Below are positions 24,289-34,800 of a stretch of DNA of 64,000 nt, piece by piece. Location of the stretch: NCBI GenBank assembly GCA_020632875.1, contig JACKET010000005.1:248001-312000 (forward strand), read 5' to 3'. The DNA comes from Alphaproteobacteria bacterium (GTDB lineage Bacteria; Myxococcota_A; UBA796; GCA-2862545). The notes under the pieces were generated by a model. The model was not told where the DNA came from. It worked only from the letters and a program-made list of their open reading frames with translations, and ran no database searches. The position numbers and the translations under genes were made by a program. Position 1 is the first letter of the stretch. Each line of letters opens with the position of its first letter.

Positions 24289-25956
24289 GTGAGAAGCACG
24301 AAGCCATTCGCAGTCCTCTCGGTCGTCCTCGCGGGCGCTGCCCTGCTGGGTCTGGCGCCCCCTCCCGAGGTGGGCACGGCGATCGTCGCGGCCGATCATC
24401 GGCTGGCGTCCGAAGCGGGCGCGGAGATGCTCCGGCGCGGCGGCAATGCCGTGGATGCCGCTGTCGCGGCGGCGCTGTCGGCGGGCGTCGTGCAGCCCGC
24501 AGGCTCGGGGCTGGGCGGAGGCGGCTTCGCGGTCGTGGTGCAGCCCGACGGTCGCAAGAGCGCGCTCGACTTCCGCGAGACCGCGCCGGCCGGCGCTTCC
24601 CGCGACATGTACCGCTCGGCCGACGGCACGGTCGACGCCACGGCGTCGAAGGTCGGCGGGCGGGCCGTCGCGACGCCGGGCGAGAGCCGTGGCCTCGCGA
24701 AGCTGCTCGCCGATCTCGGCCGCCTGTCGCCCTCCGACGTGGCGGCACCGGCCATCCGCCAGGCAGGCGACGGCTTCACGGTGGGCGCACACCTCGCGCA
24801 CGCGCTCGAAGGCACGAAGCACCCCATGATCCACGCGCTGTTCACGGTGGGGGGGCGCGTGGCGGCCGACGGCGAGCGGGTCCGGCGCCCGGCGCTCGCG
24901 CAGACCCTGAAGCGGTGGGCGAAATCCGCGGGCGAAGACCTCTACACGGGGCCGGGCGCCCAGGCCGTCGCACGCGCGGTCGAGGCCGACGGGGGCGCGA
25001 TGCGCCTCGCCGATCTCGCGGCCTACGCGCCGAAGGCCCGCGAGCCGATCGTCGCGTCGTACCGCGGCTACACGCTCGTCACGATGCCGCCGCCCTCGTC
25101 GGGTGGCGTCGTGCTCGCCCAGGCGCTGCGCGTGCTCGAGGGCTACGACCTCGCCGCGCTCGGCCACAACAGCTCCGACTACATCCACCTCGTCACCGAG
25201 GTCATGAAGCACGGGTACGCGGATCGCGCGCACCACATGGGCGATCCCGACTTCGTGTCCGTGCCCGTCACGCGCCTCCTGTCCGAGGGCCGGGTCGACG
25301 CCATCCGCAAGCAGATCTGGCCCGGCCGCACGTTCGAGCCGGATCACTACGGCCCGCTCATCGCGCCCCCGAAGGACGACGGCACGCAGCACATCAGCGT
25401 CGTCGACGCGTCCGGCATGGGGGTCGCGCTCACGACCACCATCAACACGTCGTTCGGCTCGGGCCTCGTCGACACGGTGTCGGGGCTCGTCCTGAACAAC
25501 GAGATGGACGACTTCGCCGCCGCGCCCGGCGTCCCGAACGCCTACGGGCTCGTCGGGAACGAGGCGAACGCCATCGAGCCCGGCAAGCGGCCGTTGTCCA
25601 GCATGACCCCGACGGTCGTTCTCGACGGCGACGGGCGGGTGGTCATGGCCATCGGCGCCTCCGGCGGCAGCTTCATCATCTCGAGCGTGCTGCAGAGCTT
25701 CCTGAACGTCGTCGAGTTCGGCATGGACCCGCAGCAGGCCGTGGCCGCCGCGCGCTTTCACCACCAGTGGCAGCCCGACACCCTCGTGATCGAAGGCGAG
25801 ATCCCGCTCGACGTGCGGCGGGCGCTCGAGGCGCGGGGTCACGCGCTGCGTGTGATCGACCGGTTCTCGAGCGTGCAGATCGTCTACGCGCCCACGCCAG
25901 GCGCCCTCTCGGCGGGTGCCGACCCCAGCAAGGGCGGCTGGCCCGCCCGCCGGTAG
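24289..25956 (+). CDS. ggt: Gamma-glutamyltransferase
   Basis: Periplasmic N-terminal nucleophile hydrolase that cleaves the gamma-glutamyl bond of glutathione and transfers it. 555 residues. Seen: signal peptide (FAVLSVVLAGAALLGLA), GTAIVAADHRLASEAGAEML, RRGGNAVDAAVAAAL, GSGLGGGGFAVV, and the autoprocessing site DGTQHISVVDASG with nucleophile Thr366 aligned to the family Thr. Then comes ALTTTINTSFGSGLV, the lid or substrate-binding RPLSSMTPTVV, and GASGGSFIISSVLQ. The GTG start at 24289 follows GGAGG. Subunit boundary is before Thr366. The stop directly abuts that of the convergent MopE-like gene with no spacer. Confidence 0.93.
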   Translation: MRSTKPFAVLSVVLAGAALLGLAPPPEVGTAIVAADHRLASEAGAEMLRRGGNAVDAAVAAALSAGVVQPAGSGLGGGGFAVVVQPDGRKSALDFRETAPAGASRDMYRSADGTVDATASKVGGRAVATPGESRGLAKLLADLGRLSPSDVAAPAIRQAGDGFTVGAHLAHALEGTKHPMIHALFTVGGRVAADGERVRRPALAQTLKRWAKSAGEDLYTGPGAQAVARAVEADGGAMRLADLAAYAPKAREPIVASYRGYTLVTMPPPSSGGVVLAQALRVLEGYDLAALGHNSSDYIHLVTEVMKHGYADRAHHMGDPDFVSVPVTRLLSEGRVDAIRKQIWPGRTFEPDHYGPLIAPPKDDGTQHISVVDASGMGVALTTTINTSFGSGLVDTVSGLVLNNEMDDFAAAPGVPNAYGLVGNEANAIEPGKRPLSSMTPTVVLDGDGRVVMAIGASGGSFIISSVLQSFLNVVEFGMDPQQAVAAARFHHQWQPDTLVIEGEIPLDVRRALEARGHALRVIDRFSSVQIVYAPTPGALSAGADPSKGGWPARR

Positions 25957-28101
<2,145 letters not shown>

Positions 28102-28153
28102 GGAGACTCCAGGCCTCCAGCATAGAGCACGGGGCCGCGAGGTGCGGCTCGGC

Positions 28154-29767
28154 CTACTTCTTCTTCAGGAGCTGGAAGAAGTCGTTGCCCTTGTCGTCGA
28201 CGAGCACGAACGCCGGGAAGTCCTCGACGCGGATGCGCCACACGGCCTCCATCCCGAGCTCGGGGTAGTCGATCACCTCGACCGAGCGGATGTTGTCCTG
28301 CGCGAGGATGGCCGCGGGGCCGCCGATGCTGCCGAGGTAGAAGCCTCCGAACCGCTTGCAGGCCTCGGTCACCTCGGGGCCGCGGTTGCCCTTCGCGAGC
28401 ATCACGAACGACCCCCCGTGCTCCTGGAACAGCCCGACGTACGGGTCCATCCGCTGGGCCGTCGTGGGGCCGAACGAGCCCGAGGGCATGCCGTCGGGCT
28501 TCTTCGCGGGACCCGCGTAGTAGACCGGGTGGTCCTTGATGTAGTCGGGGAGCCCTTCGCCGCGCTCGAGGCGCTCGCGGAGCTTTGCGTGGGCGATGTC
28601 GCGGGCGACGATCATGGTGCCGGACAGCGACACGCGGGTCTTCACGGGCAGCTTCGACAACGCGGCACGGATGGTGTTCATCGGCTGGTCGAGGTCGATC
28701 CGGACGGCGTCGGCGTCGGGGGCGTCGGCGTCGAGCAGGAACCGCTCGGGGTGGCGCTCGAGCTGCTCGATCCAGAGGCCGTGGCGGTCGATCCGCGCCT
28801 TCACGTTGCGGTCGGCCGAGCACGACACGCCGATGCCGATGGGGCAGCTCGCGCCGTGGCGGGGCAGGCGCACGACGCGCACGTCGTGGGCGAAGTACTT
28901 GCCGCCGAACTGGGCTCCGATGCCGTTCTCGCGGGCGATCCGGAGCAGCTCCTGCTCGAGCTCGGTGTCGCGGAACGCGCGCCCGCCCATGCTGCCCGTG
29001 GTCGGCAGGGTGTCGTAGTACTTCGTGCTGGCCATCTTCACGGTCTTCATCGTCGACTCGGCGCTGGTGCCGCCGATCGCGATGGCGATGTGGTACGGCG
29101 GGCACGCCGCGGTGCCGAGCTTCGCCATCTTCTCGGTGAGGAACGCCACGAGATCGCGGGGATTGAGCAGCGCCTTCGTCTCCTGGAACAGGTAGAACTT
29201 GTTGGCGCTGCCGCCCCCCTTGGCGACGAACAGGAAGTCGTAGGACATCCCGTCGGCCGCGTAGAGGTCGATCTGGGCGGGCAGGTTCGTGCCCGTGTTC
29301 TTCTCTTCGTACATCGAGAGGGGAGCGACCTGGGAGTAGCGGAGGTTCTCGGTCGCGTACGTGCGGAAGATCCCCTTCGCGAGCGCCTTCTCGTCGCCCC
29401 CGCCGGTGAGGACGAACTGGCCCTTCTTGCCGACCACCATGGCCGTGCCGGTGTCCTGGCACAGCGGCAGCACGCCGTTCGCCGCGATGATCGAGTTCTT
29501 GAGCAGCGTACGCGCGACGAACCGGTCGTTGTCGGTGGCCTCGGGGTCTTTCAGGATGCCGGCGACGGATGCCTGATGCGACGGCCGGAGGAAGAAGCTC
29601 ACGTCGTAGAGCGCCTGCGCGGCGAGCGTGGTGAGCGCTTCGGGGTCGACGCGGAGGAACTCGTGGTCACCGAGCTTCTCGACCGTGACGCCCTCGGTGC
29701 CGAGCAGGCGGTACTCGGTGGTGTCCTCGCCGAGCTGGAAGGTCTTCTCGTAGTTGAATGGCGTCAT
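28154..29767 (-). CDS. Fumarate hydratase, class I (iron-sulfur)
   Basis: Interconverts fumarate and malate in the TCA cycle; oxygen-sensitive 4Fe-4S enzyme. 537 residues, close to E. coli FumA/B (548). Seen: cluster Cys candidates in VLPLCQDTGTAMV, TAACPPYHIAIAIGGTSAE and SCPIGIGVSCSADRNV; MKTVKMASTKYYDTLPT; then the beta domain VSLSGTMIVARDIAHAKLRE, HPVYYAGPAKKP and SFGPTTAQRMDPYVGLFQ. Starts at ATG 29767 with GGAGGTGG six bases upstream. Divergent from the lysine-pathway fusion gene across 70 bp. The antisense frame running on to 31171 is an artefact of composition. Confidence 0.94.
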   Translation of the reverse strand: MTPFNYEKTFQLGEDTTEYRLLGTEGVTVEKLGDHEFLRVDPEALTTLAAQALYDVSFFLRPSHQASVAGILKDPEATDNDRFVARTLLKNSIIAANGVLPLCQDTGTAMVVGKKGQFVLTGGGDEKALAKGIFRTYATENLRYSQVAPLSMYEEKNTGTNLPAQIDLYAADGMSYDFLFVAKGGGSANKFYLFQETKALLNPRDLVAFLTEKMAKLGTAACPPYHIAIAIGGTSAESTMKTVKMASTKYYDTLPTTGSMGGRAFRDTELEQELLRIARENGIGAQFGGKYFAHDVRVVRLPRHGASCPIGIGVSCSADRNVKARIDRHGLWIEQLERHPERFLLDADAPDADAVRIDLDQPMNTIRAALSKLPVKTRVSLSGTMIVARDIAHAKLRERLERGEGLPDYIKDHPVYYAGPAKKPDGMPSGSFGPTTAQRMDPYVGLFQEHGGSFVMLAKGNRGPEVTEACKRFGGFYLGSIGGPAAILAQDNIRSVEVIDYPELGMEAVWRIRVEDFPAFVLVDDKGNDFFQLLKKK

Positions 29768-29837
29768 CGACCACCTCCGGGCCGGGCAAACTACACCGAT
29801 CCGGGCGGGGCGGATAGCAGTCCGCCCGGAGGACGGA

Positions 29838-32408
29838 ATGGACTGGGTGGTGCTCAAGTACGGCGGGACGTCGGTGGCGACGGCCGAGAAGTGGGGGACC
29901 ATCGCGCGTCGTGCCCGCGAGCTGTCGGGCGGGAACCGCGTGTGGATCGTGGCGAGCGCGCTGTCCCAGGTCAGCAACCGGCTCGAGCGCGCGATCGACG
30001 CGGCGGTGCACGGCGAGCGGCTCACGCCCCTCGAGACCATCGAGGCCGACCACCTGGCCCTCGCCGACGCCCTGGGCCTCGATGCCGCCGAGCGGGCGCC
30101 GCTGCTCGAGCTGCTGGGCGACCTGCGCCGGCTGCTGGAGGGGATCCGGCTCACCGCCGAGGCCAGCCCGCGCCTGCGGGCACGCGTGATGAGCTTCGGG
30201 GAGCTCGCGAGCACCCGCATCGGCGTCGCCGCCCTGCGGCGTGCCGGCCTCGACGCCACGTGGGTCGATGCCCGCAAGATGCTGACCTCCTCCGGAGCCC
30301 ACCAGCACGCCTCGGATGCGTACCTCTCCGCCGAGATCCCCGTGGTGGTCGACCCGGCGAAGGGCGACGCCGCGGCGGGCGGCCACGCCGTGGTCATCAC
30401 GCAGGGCTTCATCGGCCGGAACACCGACGGGCACACCGTTCTGCTCGGCCGGGGGGGCAGCGACACGTCCGCGTCGCTGTTCGGCGCCCTGCTCCAGGCG
30501 GCGCGGGTCGAGATCTGGACCGACGTGCACGGCATGTTCACGGCCAACCCCCGCGAGATCCCCACCGCGCGCCTGGTGAAGTCGCTCGCGTACCGCGAGG
30601 CCCAGGAGCTCGCCGCGATGGGCGCGAAGGTCCTCCACCCGCGGTGCCTCGCGCCGGTCGCGCGGTCCCGCATCCCGCTCGAGATCCGCAACACCGAGGC
30701 GCCCGATGCCGAGGGCACGCGGATCGAAGCCGATGCCGGCGACGACGCCGTGGTCACGGCGGTCGTGCGGCGCACGGGCGTGACGATGCTCACGCTCTCG
30801 ACGCTCGACATGTGGGGGGCGCCCGGCTTCCTGGCCCGCGCGTTCGCGCCGTTCGCCGAGCTGGGCATGTCGATCGACCTCGTGGCGACGAGCCAGGCGG
30901 CGGTCTCGGTCACGCTCGACCACATCCCCGGCGGCACCGAGGGCGAGTCGTTTCGCGAGCTGCTGACGCGACTCGAGCGGCTCGGCGCGGTGCGCGTCGT
31001 GTCGCCATGCGCCGTCGTCAGCATCGTCGGGCGTCGCATCCGGGCCGTGCTGCACGAGCTCGGCGGTGCATTCCAGGTGTTCCGCGAGCACGACGTGCAC
31101 CTCGTCAGCGAGTCGAGCGAGGACCTCAACCTGTCGTTCGTCGTGGACGAGGAGGATGCGCCGCGCCTCACGAAGCGCCTGCACGACGTGCTGTTCGCGC
31201 CCCAGGCGGGCGATCCGCGGCTCGGGCCGTCGTGGGAGCAGCTCGGTCGTGCGCCGGCACCCGCGCGTGCCGAGGCCCGCTGGTGGACGCGTCGCGTCGA
31301 CGACCTGCACGCCGCCTGCCCCGAGGGCGAGGCCCGCTACGTCTACGACCTCGCGACGGTGAAGGGCCACGCCGAGGCGCTCGTCGCGGCGCTGAGCCAT
31401 GCCGAGCGCCTGTACTACGCCATCAAGGCGAACCCGCATCCGGGAATCCTCGCGCTGGTCGGGGCGGCCGGGTTCGGCATGGAGTGCGTGTCGATCGGCG
31501 AGGTCCGCCGGGTGCGCGAGGTGCTCGGCTCCGCCGCGCCCATCCTGTTCACCCCGAACTTCTGCCCGGTCACCGAGTACGCCGAGGCGCTCGCGCTCGG
31601 CGCCGAGGTCACCATCGACGGTCCGGACGTCCTGGCGCTCGCGCCCGACACGTTCCGCGGCGCCGAGCTGGCGCTGCGCGTCGATCCCGGGGCCGGCGCC
31701 GGGCACCACGAGAAGGTCGTCACGGCCGGGGCCCACGCGAAGTTCGGGCACCCCGCGGCCGCCATCGCGAGCGTCGTGGAGGCGTCCGACGCGCTCGGCA
31801 TCCGTCTCGTCGGGCTGCATTCCCACGTGGGCAGCGGAATCCTCGACGCGGGCGCATGGATGCGCACGGGCGACGTGCTCGCCGACCTCGTCGGGCGGCT
31901 CCCGGCCCTGCGGTGGATCGATCTCGGCGGTGGGCTCGGCGTGGTCGAGCGTCCCGGCCAGACACCGCTCGATCTCGCCGCGCTGGACGACACGCTCGCT
32001 GCCCTGAAGGCCCGGCTGCCCGCGCGCATCGGCCTCCGCATGGAGCCCGGCCGCTACCTCGTGAGCGAAGCCGGCGTGCTGGTCGCGCGCGTCACCCAGG
32101 TGCGCAACAAGGGCCCCGTGCGGTTCGTGGGGCTCGCCACCGGGATGAACTCCCTCATCCGCCCGGCGCTGTACGGCGCGTGGCACGCCATCCACAACGT
32201 GTCGCGCCTCGCCGAGGCCCCCGTCGGCTACGCCCACGTCGTCGGTCCGATCTGCGAGACGGGCGACGTGCTCGGGCGGGATCGCCTCCTCCCCGACAGC
32301 CGGGTCGGCGATCTCGTGTTGATCGACAACGCCGGGGCGTACGGCCATGCGATGTCCAGCAGCTACAACGACCGGGCGCCCGCACCCGAGGTCCTGCTTC
32401 CCGTATAG
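29838..32408 (+). CDS. Bifunctional aspartate kinase / diaminopimelate decarboxylase fusion
   Basis: 856 residues joining the first and last enzymes of lysine synthesis. Seen: the aspartokinase part starts MDWVVLKYGGTSVA (KxGGTS), has GRGGSDTSASLFGALLQAAR and EIWTDVHGMFTANPREI, and ACT-type segments to about residue 460 that usually give feedback control. The decarboxylase part has PLP-binding Lys530 in YYAIKANPHPGI, LHSHVGSGILDAG, DLGGGLGV, MEPGRYLV, and GPICETGDVLGRD with the catalytic Cys. Fusions of this kind are known, for example in Xanthomonadales. The ATG has a GGAGGACGG site upstream. A kinase gene follows after 9 bp. Confidence 0.95.
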   Translation: MDWVVLKYGGTSVATAEKWGTIARRARELSGGNRVWIVASALSQVSNRLERAIDAAVHGERLTPLETIEADHLALADALGLDAAERAPLLELLGDLRRLLEGIRLTAEASPRLRARVMSFGELASTRIGVAALRRAGLDATWVDARKMLTSSGAHQHASDAYLSAEIPVVVDPAKGDAAAGGHAVVITQGFIGRNTDGHTVLLGRGGSDTSASLFGALLQAARVEIWTDVHGMFTANPREIPTARLVKSLAYREAQELAAMGAKVLHPRCLAPVARSRIPLEIRNTEAPDAEGTRIEADAGDDAVVTAVVRRTGVTMLTLSTLDMWGAPGFLARAFAPFAELGMSIDLVATSQAAVSVTLDHIPGGTEGESFRELLTRLERLGAVRVVSPCAVVSIVGRRIRAVLHELGGAFQVFREHDVHLVSESSEDLNLSFVVDEEDAPRLTKRLHDVLFAPQAGDPRLGPSWEQLGRAPAPARAEARWWTRRVDDLHAACPEGEARYVYDLATVKGHAEALVAALSHAERLYYAIKANPHPGILALVGAAGFGMECVSIGEVRRVREVLGSAAPILFTPNFCPVTEYAEALALGAEVTIDGPDVLALAPDTFRGAELALRVDPGAGAGHHEKVVTAGAHAKFGHPAAAIASVVEASDALGIRLVGLHSHVGSGILDAGAWMRTGDVLADLVGRLPALRWIDLGGGLGVVERPGQTPLDLAALDDTLAALKARLPARIGLRMEPGRYLVSEAGVLVARVTQVRNKGPVRFVGLATGMNSLIRPALYGAWHAIHNVSRLAEAPVGYAHVVGPICETGDVLGRDRLLPDSRVGDLVLIDNAGAYGHAMSSSYNDRAPAPEVLLPV

Positions 32409-32417
32409 AGTGCGCGA

Positions 32418-33395
32418 ATGGCGGACGGCACGCGGCTCGGAGACTGGATCGTGGGCGCCCTGTTGGGCTCCGGCGACACCAGTGCCGTCCACGTCGCGAC
32501 CCACGTGGACGATCCGGAGCGCAAGGCCGCGATCAAGGTGCTCACACGGCCCGATCCGGCGACGGCCGCCCGGTTCCGTCGCGAGGCCGAGATCCTCGAG
32601 TCGCTCGACCACCCGAACATCGTGAAGGTCCGGTCCCTCGACCTCGAGGACGTGCTCCCGTACCTCGAGCTCGAATACGTGCCGGGCCGGTCGCTGCGGG
32701 ACGTGCTGCTCGATGGCCCACCGCCGGTCGCGACGGCGCTCGGCTGGGCCCTGCAGGTGCTCGACGCGCTCGTGTACCTGCACGCCCGGAACGTCCACCA
32801 CCGCGACCTGTGCACGTCGAACCTCGTGCTCGCCGGCGATCGCGTGGTGCTCGTCGACTTCGGGCTCGCGAGCCTCGCGCGGGCGGGCGAGACGGCCGTC
32901 GGAGCGCGGATCGGGGCCGTGAACACCGCCCCTCCCGAGTGGATCCGCGACCGTCCGATCGACGGCGACGTGTGGGACCTGTACGCCTTCGGGCTCGTGC
33001 TCTACGAGCTGCTCACCGGCCGCGAGGGCTTCCCCGCGAGCCCAGGCGAGCCCGAGCACCTCCGCGCGGCGCACGTGATGGCCGAGAAGCGCAGGGTCGA
33101 CGCCCTCGACTGCGGCGACGGGTTCCCCGACGACCTGTGCCAGCTCGTCCGCGACCTCACGGCACGCGACCCGAAGCTCCGGCCCCGCACGGCGATCGAG
33201 GTCCGCGATCGGCTGAAGGCGGTCGTGCCACCCGCCGTCGAGCCGGTGCGCCCGGAGCCCCCGCGAGAGGAGCTCTCGAAGGAGTTCCGTCAGGCGAGCG
33301 CGGTCGGCACGGCGGTGACGATCGCGCTCGGCGTCGGGGCCCTGGCGCTGTTCCTCGCGGTCGCATGGAGGCTCGGCGCCTGGGTCACCCGCTAG
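32418..33395 (+). CDS. Membrane Ser/Thr protein kinase (Hanks type)
   Basis: 325 residues. Seen: glycine loop LLGSGDTSAVH, Lys40 (AAIKVL), Glu in the C helix (FRREAEILESLDHPNIVKV), Asp130 in HHRDLCTSN, Asn135, DFG at 147-149, and APPEWIRD in place of APE. One C-terminal membrane segment (VGTAVTIALGVGALALFLAVA) leaves the kinase in the cytoplasm and almost nothing outside. Odd: the Lys of HRDLKxxN is replaced by Cys132-Thr, which could reduce phosphotransfer, and the Gly loop is abbreviated. Acts with the PP2C protein by family knowledge, not by shown context. The stop overlaps the convergent thioredoxin stop by four bases. Confidence 0.92.
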   Translation: MADGTRLGDWIVGALLGSGDTSAVHVATHVDDPERKAAIKVLTRPDPATAARFRREAEILESLDHPNIVKVRSLDLEDVLPYLELEYVPGRSLRDVLLDGPPPVATALGWALQVLDALVYLHARNVHHRDLCTSNLVLAGDRVVLVDFGLASLARAGETAVGARIGAVNTAPPEWIRDRPIDGDVWDLYAFGLVLYELLTGREGFPASPGEPEHLRAAHVMAEKRRVDALDCGDGFPDDLCQLVRDLTARDPKLRPRTAIEVRDRLKAVVPPAVEPVRPEPPREELSKEFRQASAVGTAVTIALGVGALALFLAVAWRLGAWVTR

Positions 33396-33766
33396 TGCGC
33401 GTGGCCGGCTTCGTGCTCGGCGATCTTCTTGCGCACCTCCTCCATGTCGAGGGCCTTCACCTGGGTGATGAGGTCTTCGAGCGCGGCGGGGGGCAGCGCA
33501 CCGGCCTGGCGGAACACGAGAACGCCCTCGCGGAACGCCATCAGCGTCGGGATGCCCGTGATCTGGAGCTGCCCGGCGAGGGCCTGGTTCGCCTCGGTGT
33601 CGATCTTGCCGAACACCACGTCGGCGTGGCGCTCGGACGCCGCTTCGAACGTGGGGGCGAAGGCCCGGCACGGGCCGCACCAGCTCGCCCAGAAGTCGAG
33701 GAGCACGATGCCGTTCTCGTCGACCGTGGCCTGGATGTTCTCGCCGGTGACTTCTTGGGTGGCCAT
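33392..33766 (-). CDS. trxA: Thioredoxin
   Basis: 124 residues. Seen: the redox active site WCGPC within LDFWASWCGPCRAFAPTF, GKIDTEANQALAGQLQITGI, and the cis-Pro IPTLMAFREG. No signal peptide, so cytoplasmic dithiol reductant for reductases and repair enzymes. The C-terminal extension of about 20 residues (MEEVRKKIAEHEAGHAH) with three His is longer than in E. coli Trx and could bind metal (inference). The start at 33766 follows GGAGG (complement of GGCCTCCTTG). Confidence 0.94.
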   Translation of the reverse strand: MATQEVTGENIQATVDENGIVLLDFWASWCGPCRAFAPTFEAASERHADVVFGKIDTEANQALAGQLQITGIPTLMAFREGVLVFRQAGALPPAALEDLITQVKALDMEEVRKKIAEHEAGHAH

Positions 33767-33828
33767 CAGGGCCTCCTTGTTGGTGACACTGGAACTGTAC
33801 CCACGTCGCTTGCGGAATCAACCCGCTG

Positions 33829-34248
33829 TCAGGGCGCTGCGAGCGCCTCGCGAATCGCCTCCAACCGACGCCGGTTCACGCCGAGGTCGCTGTGGCCCAC
33901 GCGGCTCGCGCTCCGGAAGTGGAGCAGGCCGCCGGTGCGATCGAGCTCGAGCTGGACGTCGTCGCGGAAGCGCATCACGGCGGTGGTGAAGACGTAGTGG
34001 CGGTGGTCGGGCCCCTCGTCGGCGAGTCGGGCGCGCGGCAGGCCCCCGACGACCTCGCCCACCCGGGCCCAGAACGCGTCGGCATCCCCGACGACGGGGA
34101 TGGGCGCGATCCAGTGCTCGGCGTCGTCGGGTGATTCGCGGGTGCTCACGCAGTTCGGCGAGCTCGGGCAGGCGGCGAAGGGCGTGGGGAGCGCGGGGTC
34201 GGGCGCCCGCGCGCAGGAGGCGGCGATGAGGAGCGACAGGAACGGCAT
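33829..34248 (-). CDS. DUF1499 family lipoprotein
   Basis: 139 residues. Seen: lipobox-type N-terminus MPFLSLLIAASCARA, then the family signature FAACPSSPNCVSTRE near residues 25-38 followed by DAEHWIAPIPVVG, with RHYVFTTAVMRFRDDVQLEL and SRVGHSDLGVNRRRLEAIR typical of the second half of DUF1499. Function unknown in the family. Probably exported and lipid-anchored. The ATG was chosen so that the lipobox Cys sits at residue 12. Divergent from the membrane gene at 34308. Confidence 0.88.
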   Translation of the reverse strand: MPFLSLLIAASCARAPDPALPTPFAACPSSPNCVSTRESPDDAEHWIAPIPVVGDADAFWARVGEVVGGLPRARLADEGPDHRHYVFTTAVMRFRDDVQLELDRTGGLLHFRSASRVGHSDLGVNRRRLEAIREALAAP

Positions 34249-34307
34249 CGTTGCGGCTATACTCAGCGAGGGCAGTGGCCCCGCCCTTTTTGTTGCAGGT
34301 GTTTCTG

Positions 34308-34748
34308 ATGAAGCGTGAGTATCTGATCGGAGCCGGTGCGCTCCTCGCCATCCTCCTCGCTCTGCTCTACGCGTTCTGGCCGGGCGACACGCGCGTCGAG
34401 ACCCGCGAGACCGCCAGGGCCGAGGCCGGCCAGAAGCGGGCCTCCCGCCGCGTGCGGGCGGTCAACCCCGCCGAGAAGGCCGCCGAGGCGAAGTTCGTCG
34501 AGCTCGAAGACGACCCGAACATCCCCGTGGTCACGACCACCTGCAAGTGGATCGTCACCGAAGAGCGCCGCAACGTGCCGCAGTGGGTCATGCTCGACAA
34601 CCTCCGCGACCGCGGCCAGAAGTTCCAGGAAGACGACATCCGGTGCCTCACCGCGGCCGGCGTGACGCCCGCATTGCTCGACTTCGCCGAGCGCTACCAG
34701 GATCAGAACGTCCTGCAGGGCAAGGTCGGGCGCGCACCCGGGCAGTGA
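34308..34748 (+). CDS. Single-pass membrane protein of unknown function
   Basis: 146 residues. Seen: MKREYLIGAG then a hydrophobic segment (ALLAILLALLYAFW), a Lys/Arg-rich stretch (QKRASRRVRAVNPAEKAAE), and a soluble C-terminal part (VVTTTCKWIVTEERRNVPQW, DDIRCLTAAGVTPALLDFAE) with two Cys and helical character. The ATG lies after a weak ribosome site. No family recognised. It precedes the M16-like lipoprotein gene by 52 bp on the same strand and may be co-transcribed. Confidence 0.8.
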   Translation: MKREYLIGAGALLAILLALLYAFWPGDTRVETRETARAEAGQKRASRRVRAVNPAEKAAEAKFVELEDDPNIPVVTTTCKWIVTEERRNVPQWVMLDNLRDRGQKFQEDDIRCLTAAGVTPALLDFAERYQDQNVLQGKVGRAPGQ

Positions 34749-34800
34749 ACAACGCGGTCCGGTCGGGCACCGCGTTACGCAGCGTGCCCCCGGAGTGTCC

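Noticed and set aside
29768..29837. Lysine riboswitch ahead of the LysC-LysA gene
   Set aside because: Only 70 bp separate the divergent starts and no conserved lysine-riboswitch core is visible.
29768..31171. Minus-strand frame continuing upstream of fumarase opposite the LysC-LysA gene
   Set aside because: Fumarase has a good ATG and ribosome site at 29767. The extension is Ser/Arg/Ala-rich with no family features.
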